DNA of 64,000 bases from Candidatus Rokuibacteriota bacterium. Its GTDB lineage: Bacteria > Methylomirabilota > Methylomirabilia > Rokubacteriales > CSP1-6. The translations under genes were made by a program, and so were the position numbers. The notes below the pieces were generated by a model. It searched no databases and was not told where the DNA came from. It saw nothing but the letters and a program-made list of their open reading frames with translations. Positions 24,550 to 32,239 of this stretch are shown one piece after another; positions within the stretch are counted from its first letter, which is position 1; each line of letters opens with the position of its first letter. Location of the stretch: positions 40,264-104,263 of the forward strand of contig QHTE01000047.1 in assembly GCA_003220685.1 (NCBI GenBank), given 5' to 3'.

Positions 24550-26154
24550 ATGCTCCGCTCGCGGCTCGCGCTCAAGATCACCCTCCTGATCGTCGCCGTC
24601 CTGATCGTCGGTTTCGGAGTTTCGACGATCGTGACGATCCAGCGCGAGTCGTCAGCCCTGGTCGAGCAGAACAAGCAGGCGGTCCGGCGGCTCACCCAGG
24701 CGGTGGTGGCGAGCATCGAGGCCGCGATGCTGCAGGAGCGGCCCGACGTCACGCGGAGCCTCATCCAGGAGCTGCGCGAGCTGCGGGCCCAGCCGCGCGA
24801 GGACACCTCGCCGCTCGAATCGCTGATGATCTACCGCCGAAACGGCGTCGAGGCGTTCACCGACATGGCGACCGCCGCCGAGGTCGCCCGCACCGCGGGG
24901 CTCTCGGACGAAGTCATGAAGAACATCGCGAAGATGGAGCGCGCCCCCGGTACGACGATGTCGGGCCCGCTCTTCGCCCGCGCCCTGGAGACCCAGACGA
25001 GGCAGGAATCGCTCGAGATGGCCGGCGGCGTCTCGCTCTTCACCCTGCACTACCCGATCCTCAACAAGGAACGGTGCCAGGGCTGCCACGGCAGCGATCA
25101 CAAGGTGCGCGCGGTGGTGCGCGTCGCGACGTCGATGGAGCCCGTCTTCGGCGAGGTCCGGCGCCTCCGCAACCGCCAGATCCTGATCGCGGTGCTGACG
25201 ATCCTGGCCGCCGCGACCGTACTGACGGTCGCGATGCGCTCCGTCGTGGTCGGGCCGATCGGGGCGCTCTCGGCGGTCGCCCGGCGCATCGGGGACGGCG
25301 ACTTCGAGGCGCGGGCGCCCGCGGCCGCCCGCGACGAGATCGGCGAGCTGGGTGGAGCCTTCAACGACATGACCTCGCGGCTCGCCCAGGCGCACACCGA
25401 GCTGGCGACGAAGAACAAGGAGCTCCAGACCGCGCTCCAGAATCTCCAGGAATCGCGCCAGCGGGTGGCACTGCTCGAGCAGCTCAAGGGCGAGCTGTCG
25501 AAGTTCGTGCCCGACGCCGTCAAGAAGCTCCTCGAGCAGAATCCGAACGCGACCGAGCTCGAGAAGCGGACGGTCGAGGTCTCGGTGGTATTCCTCGACA
25601 TCGCCGGTTACACGAAGCTCTCCGAGCAGCTCGACGCCAGACGGCTCAACCAGCTCGTCCAGACGTACTTCTCGAGCTTCCTGGAGATCATCCAGAAACA
25701 CCACGGCGACGTGAACGAGACGGCCGGCGACGGCTTGATGGTCATCTTCCAGTCGGAGCGGAGCTCGACCGACCACGCGCTGAACGCGACGCGGGCCGCC
25801 TTCGCGATCCACCAGCGGACCGGAACGCTGAACGAAGAATACGGCGGCATCTTTCCGTCGGTCCAGCTGCACATGGGGATCAACACCGGCGAGGCGCTGG
25901 TCGGCGCCACCAAGCTCGGCACCGGCGCGGGCCAGCGCTGGACGTTCACCGCCACCGGTCCCACGACCAACGTGGCCGCGCGCTTCGCCGGCTCGGCCCA
26001 GGGCGGCGAGATCGTGGTCGGCCCCGCGACGGCCGAGCGGATCCGCGGCCACTTCGTCCTCGAAAGTCTCGGCGAGAAGACGTTCAAGAACGTCTCCCAG
26101 CCGATTCACGTCTACCGCGTGATCCCGCCCGGCATCTACGAGAAGATCGTCTAG
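24550..26154 (+). CDS. membrane class III adenylate/guanylate cyclase with periplasmic c-type haem sensor
   Basis: 534 residues. Order: membrane helix about 8-30; periplasmic domain 31-210 with a CQGCH haem c motif at 176-180 inside LHYPILNKERCQGCHGSDHKV, the pattern of DUF3365/Tll0287-like redox sensors; second helix 211-229; HAMP 230-283; coiled coil 280-315; class III cyclase domain 341-534. The two metal aspartates (Asp350 in VVFLDIAGYT, Asp394 in AGDGLM) and the TTNVAARF Asn/Arg pair are present, but the usual substrate-choosing Lys is not obvious. It probably makes a cyclic nucleotide in response to redox state or a gas ligand. The start is ATG 24550; upstream codons in the same frame precede the TATAAT box. 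Confidence 0.9.
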   Translation: MLRSRLALKITLLIVAVLIVGFGVSTIVTIQRESSALVEQNKQAVRRLTQAVVASIEAAMLQERPDVTRSLIQELRELRAQPREDTSPLESLMIYRRNGVEAFTDMATAAEVARTAGLSDEVMKNIAKMERAPGTTMSGPLFARALETQTRQESLEMAGGVSLFTLHYPILNKERCQGCHGSDHKVRAVVRVATSMEPVFGEVRRLRNRQILIAVLTILAAATVLTVAMRSVVVGPIGALSAVARRIGDGDFEARAPAAARDEIGELGGAFNDMTSRLAQAHTELATKNKELQTALQNLQESRQRVALLEQLKGELSKFVPDAVKKLLEQNPNATELEKRTVEVSVVFLDIAGYTKLSEQLDARRLNQLVQTYFSSFLEIIQKHHGDVNETAGDGLMVIFQSERSSTDHALNATRAAFAIHQRTGTLNEEYGGIFPSVQLHMGINTGEALVGATKLGTGAGQRWTFTATGPTTNVAARFAGSAQGGEIVVGPATAERIRGHFVLESLGEKTFKNVSQPIHVYRVIPPGIYEKIV

Positions 26155-26155
26155 A

Positions 26156-27106
26156 TTGAGCCGGCGTACCCGCATCGGGATCTGCGCGTGGGCCGATCCC
26201 GCCCTCATCGAGGCCGGGACCTTCTATCCGCGGAAGTCCATGTCGGCCGAGGCGCGGCTGCGCCACTACGCGTCCGTGTTCGACGTGGTGGAGGTGAACA
26301 GCTCCTACTACGCGATCCCCGATATCCGAAACACGCAGCGGTGGGTCGACCGCACGCCGGCGGACTTCGTCTTCCACGTGAAGGCGTACTCGCTCCTGAC
26401 CGGCCACCATCCCCGCGCGGAGACCGTGCCCGCGGACCTCACCGCGCTCCTGCCGAAGAGCCCGCGGCACACCCGTCGGGGCGAGATCGACGCGACGAGC
26501 TTTCCGCCCGAGGCCGTCGACCGCGCCTTCCACCTGTTCCGGGCCGCCGTCGGGCCGATCGCCGAGGCCGGCAAGCTCGGCTACGTGCTCTTCCAGTTCG
26601 CGCCGTGGGTTCATTTCGACACCGCCCGCCTCGACTACCTCGCGTCGCTGCCGGCGCGCTTGCCGGGGTGGACGATCGCGATCGAGTTCCGCCATCGCTC
26701 GTGGCTGCCCGAGCACATCGACGAGACGCTGCGCGCGCTGAGCGAGGCGCGTCTCGCCCACGTGATCGTCGACGCGCCGCCGGGCGGCCACGCCATCCCG
26801 CGCGTCACGACGGCGACGACGCCCACGGCCGTCTTTCGCCTGCACGGCCGCAACGCGGAGGGGTGGCTCCGGCAGCTCCGCGGGGAGGAGCCGACGGTCC
26901 GAGAGAAGTACGACTACCTCTACAGCGAGGGGGAGCTGCGGGCGCTATTGCCGGAAATCGAGGCCGTGAGCGCGGAGACCGAGGAGGTCTTCATCTCGTT
27001 CAACAACAATAACCGGGACTATCCGGTGAAGAACGCGCTGATGATGAAACGGCTCCTCGGCCATCCGACCGCGAACGAGTCTACGCCGCTCGACCTGTTC
27101 CCCTGA
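26156..27106 (+). CDS. DUF72 (YecE-like) TIM-barrel protein
   Basis: 316 residues with the DUF72 hallmarks: IGICAWADP...FYPRKSMSAEARLRHYASVFDVVEVNSSYYAIP at the N-terminus, FVFHVKAYSLLTGH, and AVFRLHGRN...YDYLYSEGELR...VFISFNNNNRDYPVKNALMMKRLL at the end. The function is not established for the family, although a nuclease or metal-barrel role has been suggested. The start is TTG, one base after the cyclase stop codon; translational coupling is likely because no other start fits the conserved N-terminus. Confidence 0.88.
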   Translation: MSRRTRIGICAWADPALIEAGTFYPRKSMSAEARLRHYASVFDVVEVNSSYYAIPDIRNTQRWVDRTPADFVFHVKAYSLLTGHHPRAETVPADLTALLPKSPRHTRRGEIDATSFPPEAVDRAFHLFRAAVGPIAEAGKLGYVLFQFAPWVHFDTARLDYLASLPARLPGWTIAIEFRHRSWLPEHIDETLRALSEARLAHVIVDAPPGGHAIPRVTTATTPTAVFRLHGRNAEGWLRQLRGEEPTVREKYDYLYSEGELRALLPEIEAVSAETEEVFISFNNNNRDYPVKNALMMKRLLGHPTANESTPLDLFP

Positions 27107-27123
27107 GAAGCCGCTCGGTCTGG

Positions 27124-27129
27124 TAGAAT
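27124..27129 (+). promoter_or_regulatory. -10-like box TAGAAT before the alpha/beta hydrolase
   Basis: TAGAAT ends 9 bases before ATG 27139, so the leader would be about 3 bases. No Shine-Dalgarno sequence is present in the CCCCC-rich gap. Confidence 0.5.
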
Positions 27130-27138
27130 CGTACCCCC

Positions 27139-27990
27139 ATGCCGGAACTGCAGCTTCGCGGAGGAGAAGTCGACGGGCTCCGCCTGCACTATGTCGTCGA
27201 GGGTCGCGGGCCCGCCGTCATCTTCGTCCACGGGCTGGGAGGATTCGCCGAGTCGTGGCGCCACAACGTGCGCCCGCTCGCGAATCGCGCGACCGTGTAT
27301 TCCGTCGACCTGCCGGGATTCGGAGAATCGGCGAAGCCTCGCACGCATTATCGCCTCGGCTATTTCGCGAGCGCGCTCCGCGGCTTCATGGACGCGCTCG
27401 GGCTCGCGCAGGCCTCGCTGGTCGGGCATTCGCTCGGCGGCGCCGTGTCGATCACGCTCGCGCTGACGCATCCCTCGCGGGTCGAGCGTCTGGCGCTCGT
27501 CGGCGCGATCGTACCCGGGTGCAGCTATCGTCCGTCGTGGATCTATCGGCTCGTCGCCCTGCGCGGGCTCGGAGAGCTGCTCTCGCTGGGCGGGAGCGCC
27601 CGGCTCTACAAGGCCGCGCTCGCGCGCTGCTTCCACGCGCCCGACCGTCGCGAGATCGACTTCTTCATCGACTACGGCTATGCGTCCCGCACGGACGGCG
27701 TGGCGCGCGCGGCCTATCTGGCAACCTTGCGCCACGTGCGGATCGACGTCGAGACCCACGCCGAGGACTATCGGCGCGCGCTCACCACGCTCCAGCTGCC
27801 GGTGCTGCTGATCCACGGCCGCCAGGACCGAGTGGTGCCGGCCGAGCATTGCGCGGAAGTCGCGGGCGTCCTCCGGCACGCGGCGGTTCGCTGGGTCGAT
27901 GAGTGCGGGCACTTCCCGCAGATCGAACACGTCGAGGCGGTGAACGGCTGGCTCGTCGATTTCCTGGTGGGCCGCACGGCACCGCGCTAG
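27139..27990 (+). CDS. alpha/beta hydrolase
   Basis: 283 residues of the alpha/beta-hydrolase fold. VIFVHGLGGFAESWRHNV gives the oxyanion HG motif, LVGHSLGGAVSITLAL the nucleophile elbow (Ser), LLIHGRQDRVVP the Asp and VDECGHFPQIE the His. It resembles the MhpC/BioH-like esterases. The substrate is unknown. It leads a run of plus-strand genes (hydrolase, rhodanese, enoyl-CoA hydratase, HAD phosphatase) with short spacings or overlaps, so an operon is likely. Confidence 0.85.
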   Translation: MPELQLRGGEVDGLRLHYVVEGRGPAVIFVHGLGGFAESWRHNVRPLANRATVYSVDLPGFGESAKPRTHYRLGYFASALRGFMDALGLAQASLVGHSLGGAVSITLALTHPSRVERLALVGAIVPGCSYRPSWIYRLVALRGLGELLSLGGSARLYKAALARCFHAPDRREIDFFIDYGYASRTDGVARAAYLATLRHVRIDVETHAEDYRRALTTLQLPVLLIHGRQDRVVPAEHCAEVAGVLRHAAVRWVDECGHFPQIEHVEAVNGWLVDFLVGRTAPR

Positions 27991-28001
27991 CGGAGCACCA
28001 C

Positions 28002-28319
28002 ATGGACGAGATCACGCCGCAGGAGCTAAAAGCGCGTCTGGCCGGGACCGACCGGCCCCTGTTGCTCGACGTCCGGCAGGACTGGGAGACGCGTCTGTGC
28101 CGGCTCGAGAACGCTGTCCACATCCCGATCGAGGAGATCGAGCTGCGGGTGGACGAGCTGAACGCTGCCGACGAGATCGTCGTCTACTGTCATCAGGGCG
28201 TGCGCAGCGCGGCCGTCGCGGACTATCTCCGGCAGCGCGGCTTCAAGAACGTGAAGAACCTCCGCGGCGGGCTGGACTATTGGGCCCGGACCGTCGATCC
28301 CTCGATGCGCCGCTACTAG
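28002..28319 (+). CDS. rhodanese-like sulfurtransferase
   Basis: 105 residues, a single rhodanese domain: LLLDVRQDWET, HIPIEEIELRVDELNAADEIVVYCHQGVRSAAVADYLRQRGF and LRGGLDYWA. The active-site loop CHQGVRS carries the persulfide Cys. Domains of this size donate sulfur or act in thiol chemistry (GlpE/PspE-like). The upstream gene ends 11 bases before. Confidence 0.9.
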   Translation: MDEITPQELKARLAGTDRPLLLDVRQDWETRLCRLENAVHIPIEEIELRVDELNAADEIVVYCHQGVRSAAVADYLRQRGFKNVKNLRGGLDYWARTVDPSMRRY

Positions 28320-29086
28320 TGGGGGCGCCACTCACGCTCCAGCGGGCGGGCGCCGCGGTCTGGTGCACGCTCGACCGTCCGCCCCTGAACCTCTTCGAGC
28401 CGACCCTCATCCGGGCCGTGCGCGACTCGTTCGCCGAGCTGGCGGCGGACCGCGCGACGCGAGTGGCCGTGATCGTCGGCAGCGGCCGCGCGTTCACCGC
28501 CGGCATGGACGTGCGGGTCCTGCGCGATCTCGACACCGGCCGGGCCCGCGATCTCATCACCACGCTCCACGACGCGATCGCGGCCGTGCACCGGGCACCG
28601 TTCCCGGTGATCGCCGCGGTGCACGGGCCGTGCCTCGGCGCCGGCTTCGAGCTCGCCCTGGCGTGCGACCTCCGGGTGGCGGCGGCGAGCGCTTCCTTCG
28701 GCCTGCCCGAGGTGCGTGTCGGCGTGCCCTCCGTCATCCAGGCGGCGCTGCTTCCCCCGATGATCGGCCCCGGACGCGCCGCGGAGATGCTGCTGACGGG
28801 AACCCCGGTCACCGCCGCGCAGGCGCTCGACTGGGGGCTCGTGAACCGGGTCGTGCCCGACGAGCGCCTGCGCGCCGCCGCCGAGGAGGTCGTCGCGGCG
28901 ATTCTCGCGAGCGGTCCCGAGGCCATCCGCCTGCAGAAGGAGCTCATCGTCCGCTGGCGCGAGACCGACCTCACGACAGCGGTGCGCTACGGGATCAACG
29001 CGTTCGCCACCGCGTATGCGACCGTCGAGCCGCGCGAGGGCATGAACGCCTACCTGGAGAAGCGTCCGCCCAATTTCGAGCGGTGA
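28319..29086 (+). CDS. enoyl-CoA hydratase/isomerase family protein
   Basis: 255 residues of the crotonase fold. AFTAGMDV and GPCLGAGFELALACDLRVA form the oxyanion hole. Glu residues in GFELAL and GLPEV occupy the positions of the two catalytic glutamates of rat enoyl-CoA hydratase, so true hydratase activity is plausible. The GTG start overlaps the last base of the rhodanese stop codon. The hydroxyacyl-CoA dehydrogenase that would follow in beta-oxidation lies 2.3 kb downstream but is separated by other genes. Confidence 0.85.
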   Translation: MGAPLTLQRAGAAVWCTLDRPPLNLFEPTLIRAVRDSFAELAADRATRVAVIVGSGRAFTAGMDVRVLRDLDTGRARDLITTLHDAIAAVHRAPFPVIAAVHGPCLGAGFELALACDLRVAAASASFGLPEVRVGVPSVIQAALLPPMIGPGRAAEMLLTGTPVTAAQALDWGLVNRVVPDERLRAAAEEVVAAILASGPEAIRLQKELIVRWRETDLTTAVRYGINAFATAYATVEPREGMNAYLEKRPPNFER

Positions 29087-29090
29087 CGCG

Positions 29091-29831
29091 GTGAAGGTCG
29101 AGACGATCACGGTCGACCTCTGGGGCACGCTCTTCTTCGACGGGCCGGCGAGCGACAATCGCTACAAGAAGCGCCGCATGGCCGACTTCCAGACGTTGCT
29201 GGGTGCCGCGGGGCTGTCGGCGTCGGCGTCGAAGCTCGACCGCGCCTACGACGAGTCCGGCACCTACCTCGGGCGGATCTGGTTCACGCATCGTGACGTT
29301 CCGGCCGCCGAGCACGTGCGCGCGATCCTGGCCGCGGTCGAACCCGGTCTGCCGCGACGCGTCCCGCCGGCGCTCCTCGCGGCGCTGGTCGACGCATACG
29401 CTCGGCCCATCCTCCTCCTGCCGCCGGCCGTCGACGACGGCGCGCTCGCCACGCTCGAGACGCTCAAGGGAGCCGGCTACAAGCTCGCGCTCGTGTCCAA
29501 CATCATGCGGACGCCCGGCGCGACGCTCCGCGAGCTGCTCGGCCGGCTTCGGCTCCTCGATTACTTCGAGCAGACGACGTTTTCCGACGAGGTGGGGATT
29601 CGAAAGCCCGCTCCTGAGATCTTCGCCCTGACCCTCCGCGCGATCGGCGGCGATGCGGCGACGGCCGTGCACGTGGGCGACGATCCGGTGCTGGATGTGC
29701 AGGGTGCGCAGGCCGCGGGGATGCGCGTGGTCCAGGTGACGTCGTCGTCGCGGCGCAACTCGGTGAGCCCCGACCTCGTCATCTCGAGGCTCGCCGATCT
29801 GCCGGCGGCCATCGAGCAGCTCGAAGCGTGA
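29091..29831 (+). CDS. HAD-superfamily hydrolase
   Basis: 246 residues. HAD motifs: TVDLWGTLFFD (nucleophile Asp, motif I), KLALVSNIM (motif II), GIRKPAPEIF (Lys, motif III), VGDDPVLDVQGAQAAGM (motif IV). The sequence between motif I and II is an alpha-helical cap. A phosphatase or haloacid dehalogenase activity is possible; specificity is not predictable. The start is GTG, 4 bases after the enoyl-CoA hydratase stop. Confidence 0.85.
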   Translation: MKVETITVDLWGTLFFDGPASDNRYKKRRMADFQTLLGAAGLSASASKLDRAYDESGTYLGRIWFTHRDVPAAEHVRAILAAVEPGLPRRVPPALLAALVDAYARPILLLPPAVDDGALATLETLKGAGYKLALVSNIMRTPGATLRELLGRLRLLDYFEQTTFSDEVGIRKPAPEIFALTLRAIGGDAATAVHVGDDPVLDVQGAQAAGMRVVQVTSSSRRNSVSPDLVISRLADLPAAIEQLEA

Positions 29832-29853
29832 CAGGGGAACGCTTCGTGCTACA

Positions 29854-29913
29854 AGCCGTCGCGGGGCAGGGCCCGCGGGCCGAGGCGCGATGATCGGGTC
29901 GAGGCGCGATGAT
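29854..29913 (+). repeat. intergenic hairpin repeat, degenerate copy with duplicated tail
   Basis: GCCGTCGCGGGGCAGGGCCC, then CGCGGGCCGAGGCGCG, matches the core and right arm of the element at 36983-37030. The tail GAGGCGCGATGAT is repeated (29882-29894 and 29901-29913). It fills most of the gap 29832-29927. Confidence 0.65.
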
Positions 29914-29927
29914 GAAGAGGCGGGGTG

Positions 29928-30311
29928 CTACCCGGCGTAGTTGATGCTGGAGCGCACCGCGGTCGCCTGCGCGCCCCGCTGTGAGGCCCGGCCGGGCGTC
30001 AGCAGGCCGATCTCCTCGAAGTAGCGGCGAATCGGATCCGTGATGCGATCGGCGTAGGCTTCGAGCACGCGATACGAAATCCCGCGGTGGTAGGTCGCGT
30101 CCCTGAAATCGCCGCTGCGCCAGCCGAGAACTTTCGCGCTCCGGCTGTGGCGGTCGCGCAGGATGAGCCCGAACGTCCCGAGCCCGGAGACCCAGTGATC
30201 TGGATTGTGCAGGCTCAGCTCGGAACACAGGCCTGTGACCTGCCAGTCTGGAGCGAACTCCGCCAGGGCCAGCTCGACCAGGCGCTGCACTTGTTCCGGG
30301 AGCAGCATCAC
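29928..30311 (-). CDS. hypothetical protein
   Basis: 127 residues, not recognised. The sequence is soluble and of mixed character, with a tryptophan/histidine-rich middle (SLHNPDHWVSGLGTFGLILRDRH, WRSGDFRDATYHRGISYRVLEAY). No signal peptide or membrane segment. GGAGGGG lies 6 bases before the first of two adjacent start codons (30311 and 30308). It is flanked by a repeat on its 3' side and by a 220-base gap upstream. Confidence 0.6.
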   Translation of the reverse strand: MMLLPEQVQRLVELALAEFAPDWQVTGLCSELSLHNPDHWVSGLGTFGLILRDRHSRSAKVLGWRSGDFRDATYHRGISYRVLEAYADRITDPIRRYFEEIGLLTPGRASQRGAQATAVRSSINYAG

Positions 30312-30531
30312 TACCCCTCCTCCGGGGCCGCTGGCGCCGAGGGACGCAAGTAGGGTGCCACTGGGGTCGGCGCCGTATGGCCGTCTGAAAATCCGAGCTT
30401 TTGGGCGATCGCGAGCGACCGGCCGCAGCCGTCAGTGCCCTGACGTTCACCCAATAAATGGTGTCACGCTGCCACGCCGCCGGACACATTGGCGTCTGGC
30501 GCACCGCGGCATTGAGGTAGGATAGCCGGCG
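30312..30531. other. intergenic region with apt promoter box
   Basis: No gene is seen between the divergent hypothetical gene and apt. TAGGAT at 30518-30523 ends 8 bases before the apt start, the same arrangement as at other genes here. The rest, including an A-rich CAATAAATGG stretch near 30451-30460, shows no structure I can name. Confidence 0.4.
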
Positions 30532-31056
30532 ATGAACATCGCCGACCTCAAGGGGAAAATCCGCGACATCAAGGACTTCCCGACTGAGGGGATCCTCTTC
30601 AAGGACATCACGACGCTCCTGAAGGAAGGTCCGGCCTTCCGCTGTGTCGTCGACGCCCTCGCCGAGCGCTATCAAAAGGAGCGAGTCGACGTGGTCGTCG
30701 GCGTCGAATCGCGCGGCTTCATCCTCGGCGGAGCCCTTGCGCATCAGCTCGAGGCGGGGTTCGTGCCGGTGCGCAAGCCCGGCAAGCTTCCGGGCAAGAC
30801 GATCAAGGTCGAGTACGAGCTCGAGTACGGCCGCGACGCGCTCGCGGTCCACGAAGACGCGATCAAGCCGGGGCAGCGGGTGCTCGCCGTCGACGACCTC
30901 CTCGCCACCGGGGGTACGATGGGGGCGACCTTGCGGCTGATCCGCTTGCTCGGCGGGCAGGTCGTCGGGGTGGCATTCATGATCGAGCTCGCGTTTCTCC
31001 ACGGTCGGGACAAGCTGAAAGAGCCGACGCTCCACGCACTGATCGTCTATGAATAG
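30532..31056 (+). CDS. apt: adenine phosphoribosyltransferase
   Basis: 174 residues, normal length. It salvages adenine with PRPP to AMP in the cytoplasm. Visible: KIRDIKDFPTEGILFKDITTLL at the N-terminus (the Apt flexible-loop FPkpGI.FkDItpll), VVVGVESRGFILGGALA, FVPVRKPGKLPGKT, LEYG.DALAVHEDAI and the PRPP site VLAVDDLLATGGTMGA. The stop overlaps the start of the following small gene by 8 bases. Confidence 0.96.
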   Translation: MNIADLKGKIRDIKDFPTEGILFKDITTLLKEGPAFRCVVDALAERYQKERVDVVVGVESRGFILGGALAHQLEAGFVPVRKPGKLPGKTIKVEYELEYGRDALAVHEDAIKPGQRVLAVDDLLATGGTMGATLRLIRLLGGQVVGVAFMIELAFLHGRDKLKEPTLHALIVYE

Positions 31057-31363
31057 GCTCGCCGCGTTCGCGGGCGCGCTGATCCTCGTCGGCGCGTGGT
31101 GCGGGCCGGCCGTCGCGGACGAGGCGAAGGCGCCGATCAGCGCGTCGATGCTGCTCAGCGTCGTGGCGCCCCTCTCGGAATCCCGCGATGCCGCATTCGA
31201 TCGAGCCATGAGAGAGCCAAGACCGCCGGCGCGCCGGCCGGACGGCGAGGTTCAGCCCGACGCAACCGTACGGTACGGGTCGGTGACGGTCACCGTGCGA
31301 AATCCGTGTCCGCCCGGGCTCCACTACGAGCCTCCGCCGTTGCCCGGCCGCGTCCGGAAGTAA
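31049..31363 (+). CDS. small secreted hypothetical protein
   Basis: 104 residues. A signal peptide is clear (MNRLAAFAGALILVGAWCGPAVA, cleavage near AVADE). The mature part is short, proline- and arginine-rich (EPRPPARRPDGE, PPGLHYEPPPLPGR), probably largely disordered. No family is recognised. It overlaps the end of apt by 8 bases and precedes the hydroxyacyl-CoA dehydrogenase by 18 bases. Confidence 0.6.
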   Translation: MNRLAAFAGALILVGAWCGPAVADEAKAPISASMLLSVVAPLSESRDAAFDRAMREPRPPARRPDGEVQPDATVRYGSVTVTVRNPCPPGLHYEPPPLPGRVRK

Positions 31364-31381
31364 GCCGCTCCTCCCCGGACC

Positions 31382-32239
31382 ATGACCATCACGAACGTCG
31401 GCGTCATCGGCTGCGGCCTCATGGGCTCGGGTATCGTGCAGGTGGCAGCTCAGGCGGGGCTTGAGGTCCTGTTCGTCGAGGCCAACGACGAACTCGTCAA
31501 GCGCGGGCTCGGGCGGCTCAGAGAGACGCTCGAAGGGCTCGCGAGCCGCGGCAAGCTCGACGCGAAGTCCAAGGACGCCGCGCTGGCGCGCATCGCGGGC
31601 ACGAGCCGGCTCGACGATCTGAGCTCGTGCGAGCTGGTCGTCGAGGCGATGACGGAGAATCAAACGCTCAAGAACGAGACGTTCGCCAAGCTCCACAAGA
31701 TCTGCGCGCCGCGCGCGATCCTCGCGTCGAACACCTCGTCGTGCAACGTCACGGCGATGGCGGCCGCTACCGGGCGGCCGGCGCAGGTGCTCGGGCTCCA
31801 CTTTTTCAATCCTGTGCCGCTGATGAAGCTCGTGGAGGTCGTCCGGACCATCTTGACCGACGACGCCTCCGTGAAGACCGCCACCGAGTGGGTCCAGGCC
31901 CTCGGCAAGACCCCGGTGCAGACGAAGGACTCGACGGCGTTCATCGTCAACCGGCTGCTCGTGCCGTACCTGCTCGACGCGATCCGCGTCTACGAGAGCG
32001 GGCTATCGACGCTGGAGGACATCGACACGGCGATGAAGCTCGGGTGCGGCTACCCGATGGGCCCGTTCACGCTCCTCGACCTCGTCGGCCTCGACACGAC
32101 GATGTACGTCGCCGAGGTCATGTTCGAGGAGTTCCGGGAAGCGCGCTACGCGCCGCCACCGCTGCTCAAGCGCATGGTCCTGGCCGGGCAGCTGGGTCGG
32201 AAGACCGGGCAGGGTTTCTACACGTACCCCGCGAAATAG
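31382..32239 (+). CDS. 3-hydroxybutyryl-CoA dehydrogenase-like protein
   Basis: 285 residues, NAD-dependent oxidation of 3-hydroxyacyl-CoA. NAD fold: VGVIGCGLMGSGIVQVAAQAGLEVLFVE. Catalytic His in LGLHFFNPVPLMKLVEVV and the Ser/Asn set (SNTSSCNV) are present, with the C-terminal dimer domain (FIVNRLLVPYLLDAIRVYESG...GCGYPMGPFTLLDLVGLDT, ending KTGQGFYTYP). The length matches HbdA/PaaH monofunctional enzymes. The last 74 bases overlap the convergent permease gene. Confidence 0.92.
   Translation: MTITNVGVIGCGLMGSGIVQVAAQAGLEVLFVEANDELVKRGLGRLRETLEGLASRGKLDAKSKDAALARIAGTSRLDDLSSCELVVEAMTENQTLKNETFAKLHKICAPRAILASNTSSCNVTAMAAATGRPAQVLGLHFFNPVPLMKLVEVVRTILTDDASVKTATEWVQALGKTPVQTKDSTAFIVNRLLVPYLLDAIRVYESGLSTLEDIDTAMKLGCGYPMGPFTLLDLVGLDTTMYVAEVMFEEFREARYAPPPLLKRMVLAGQLGRKTGQGFYTYPAK

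Noticed and set aside
29832-29927. Intrinsic transcription terminators at the hairpin repeats
   Set aside because: The stems are strong but no run of T follows any copy, so classical Rho-independent termination is not supported.
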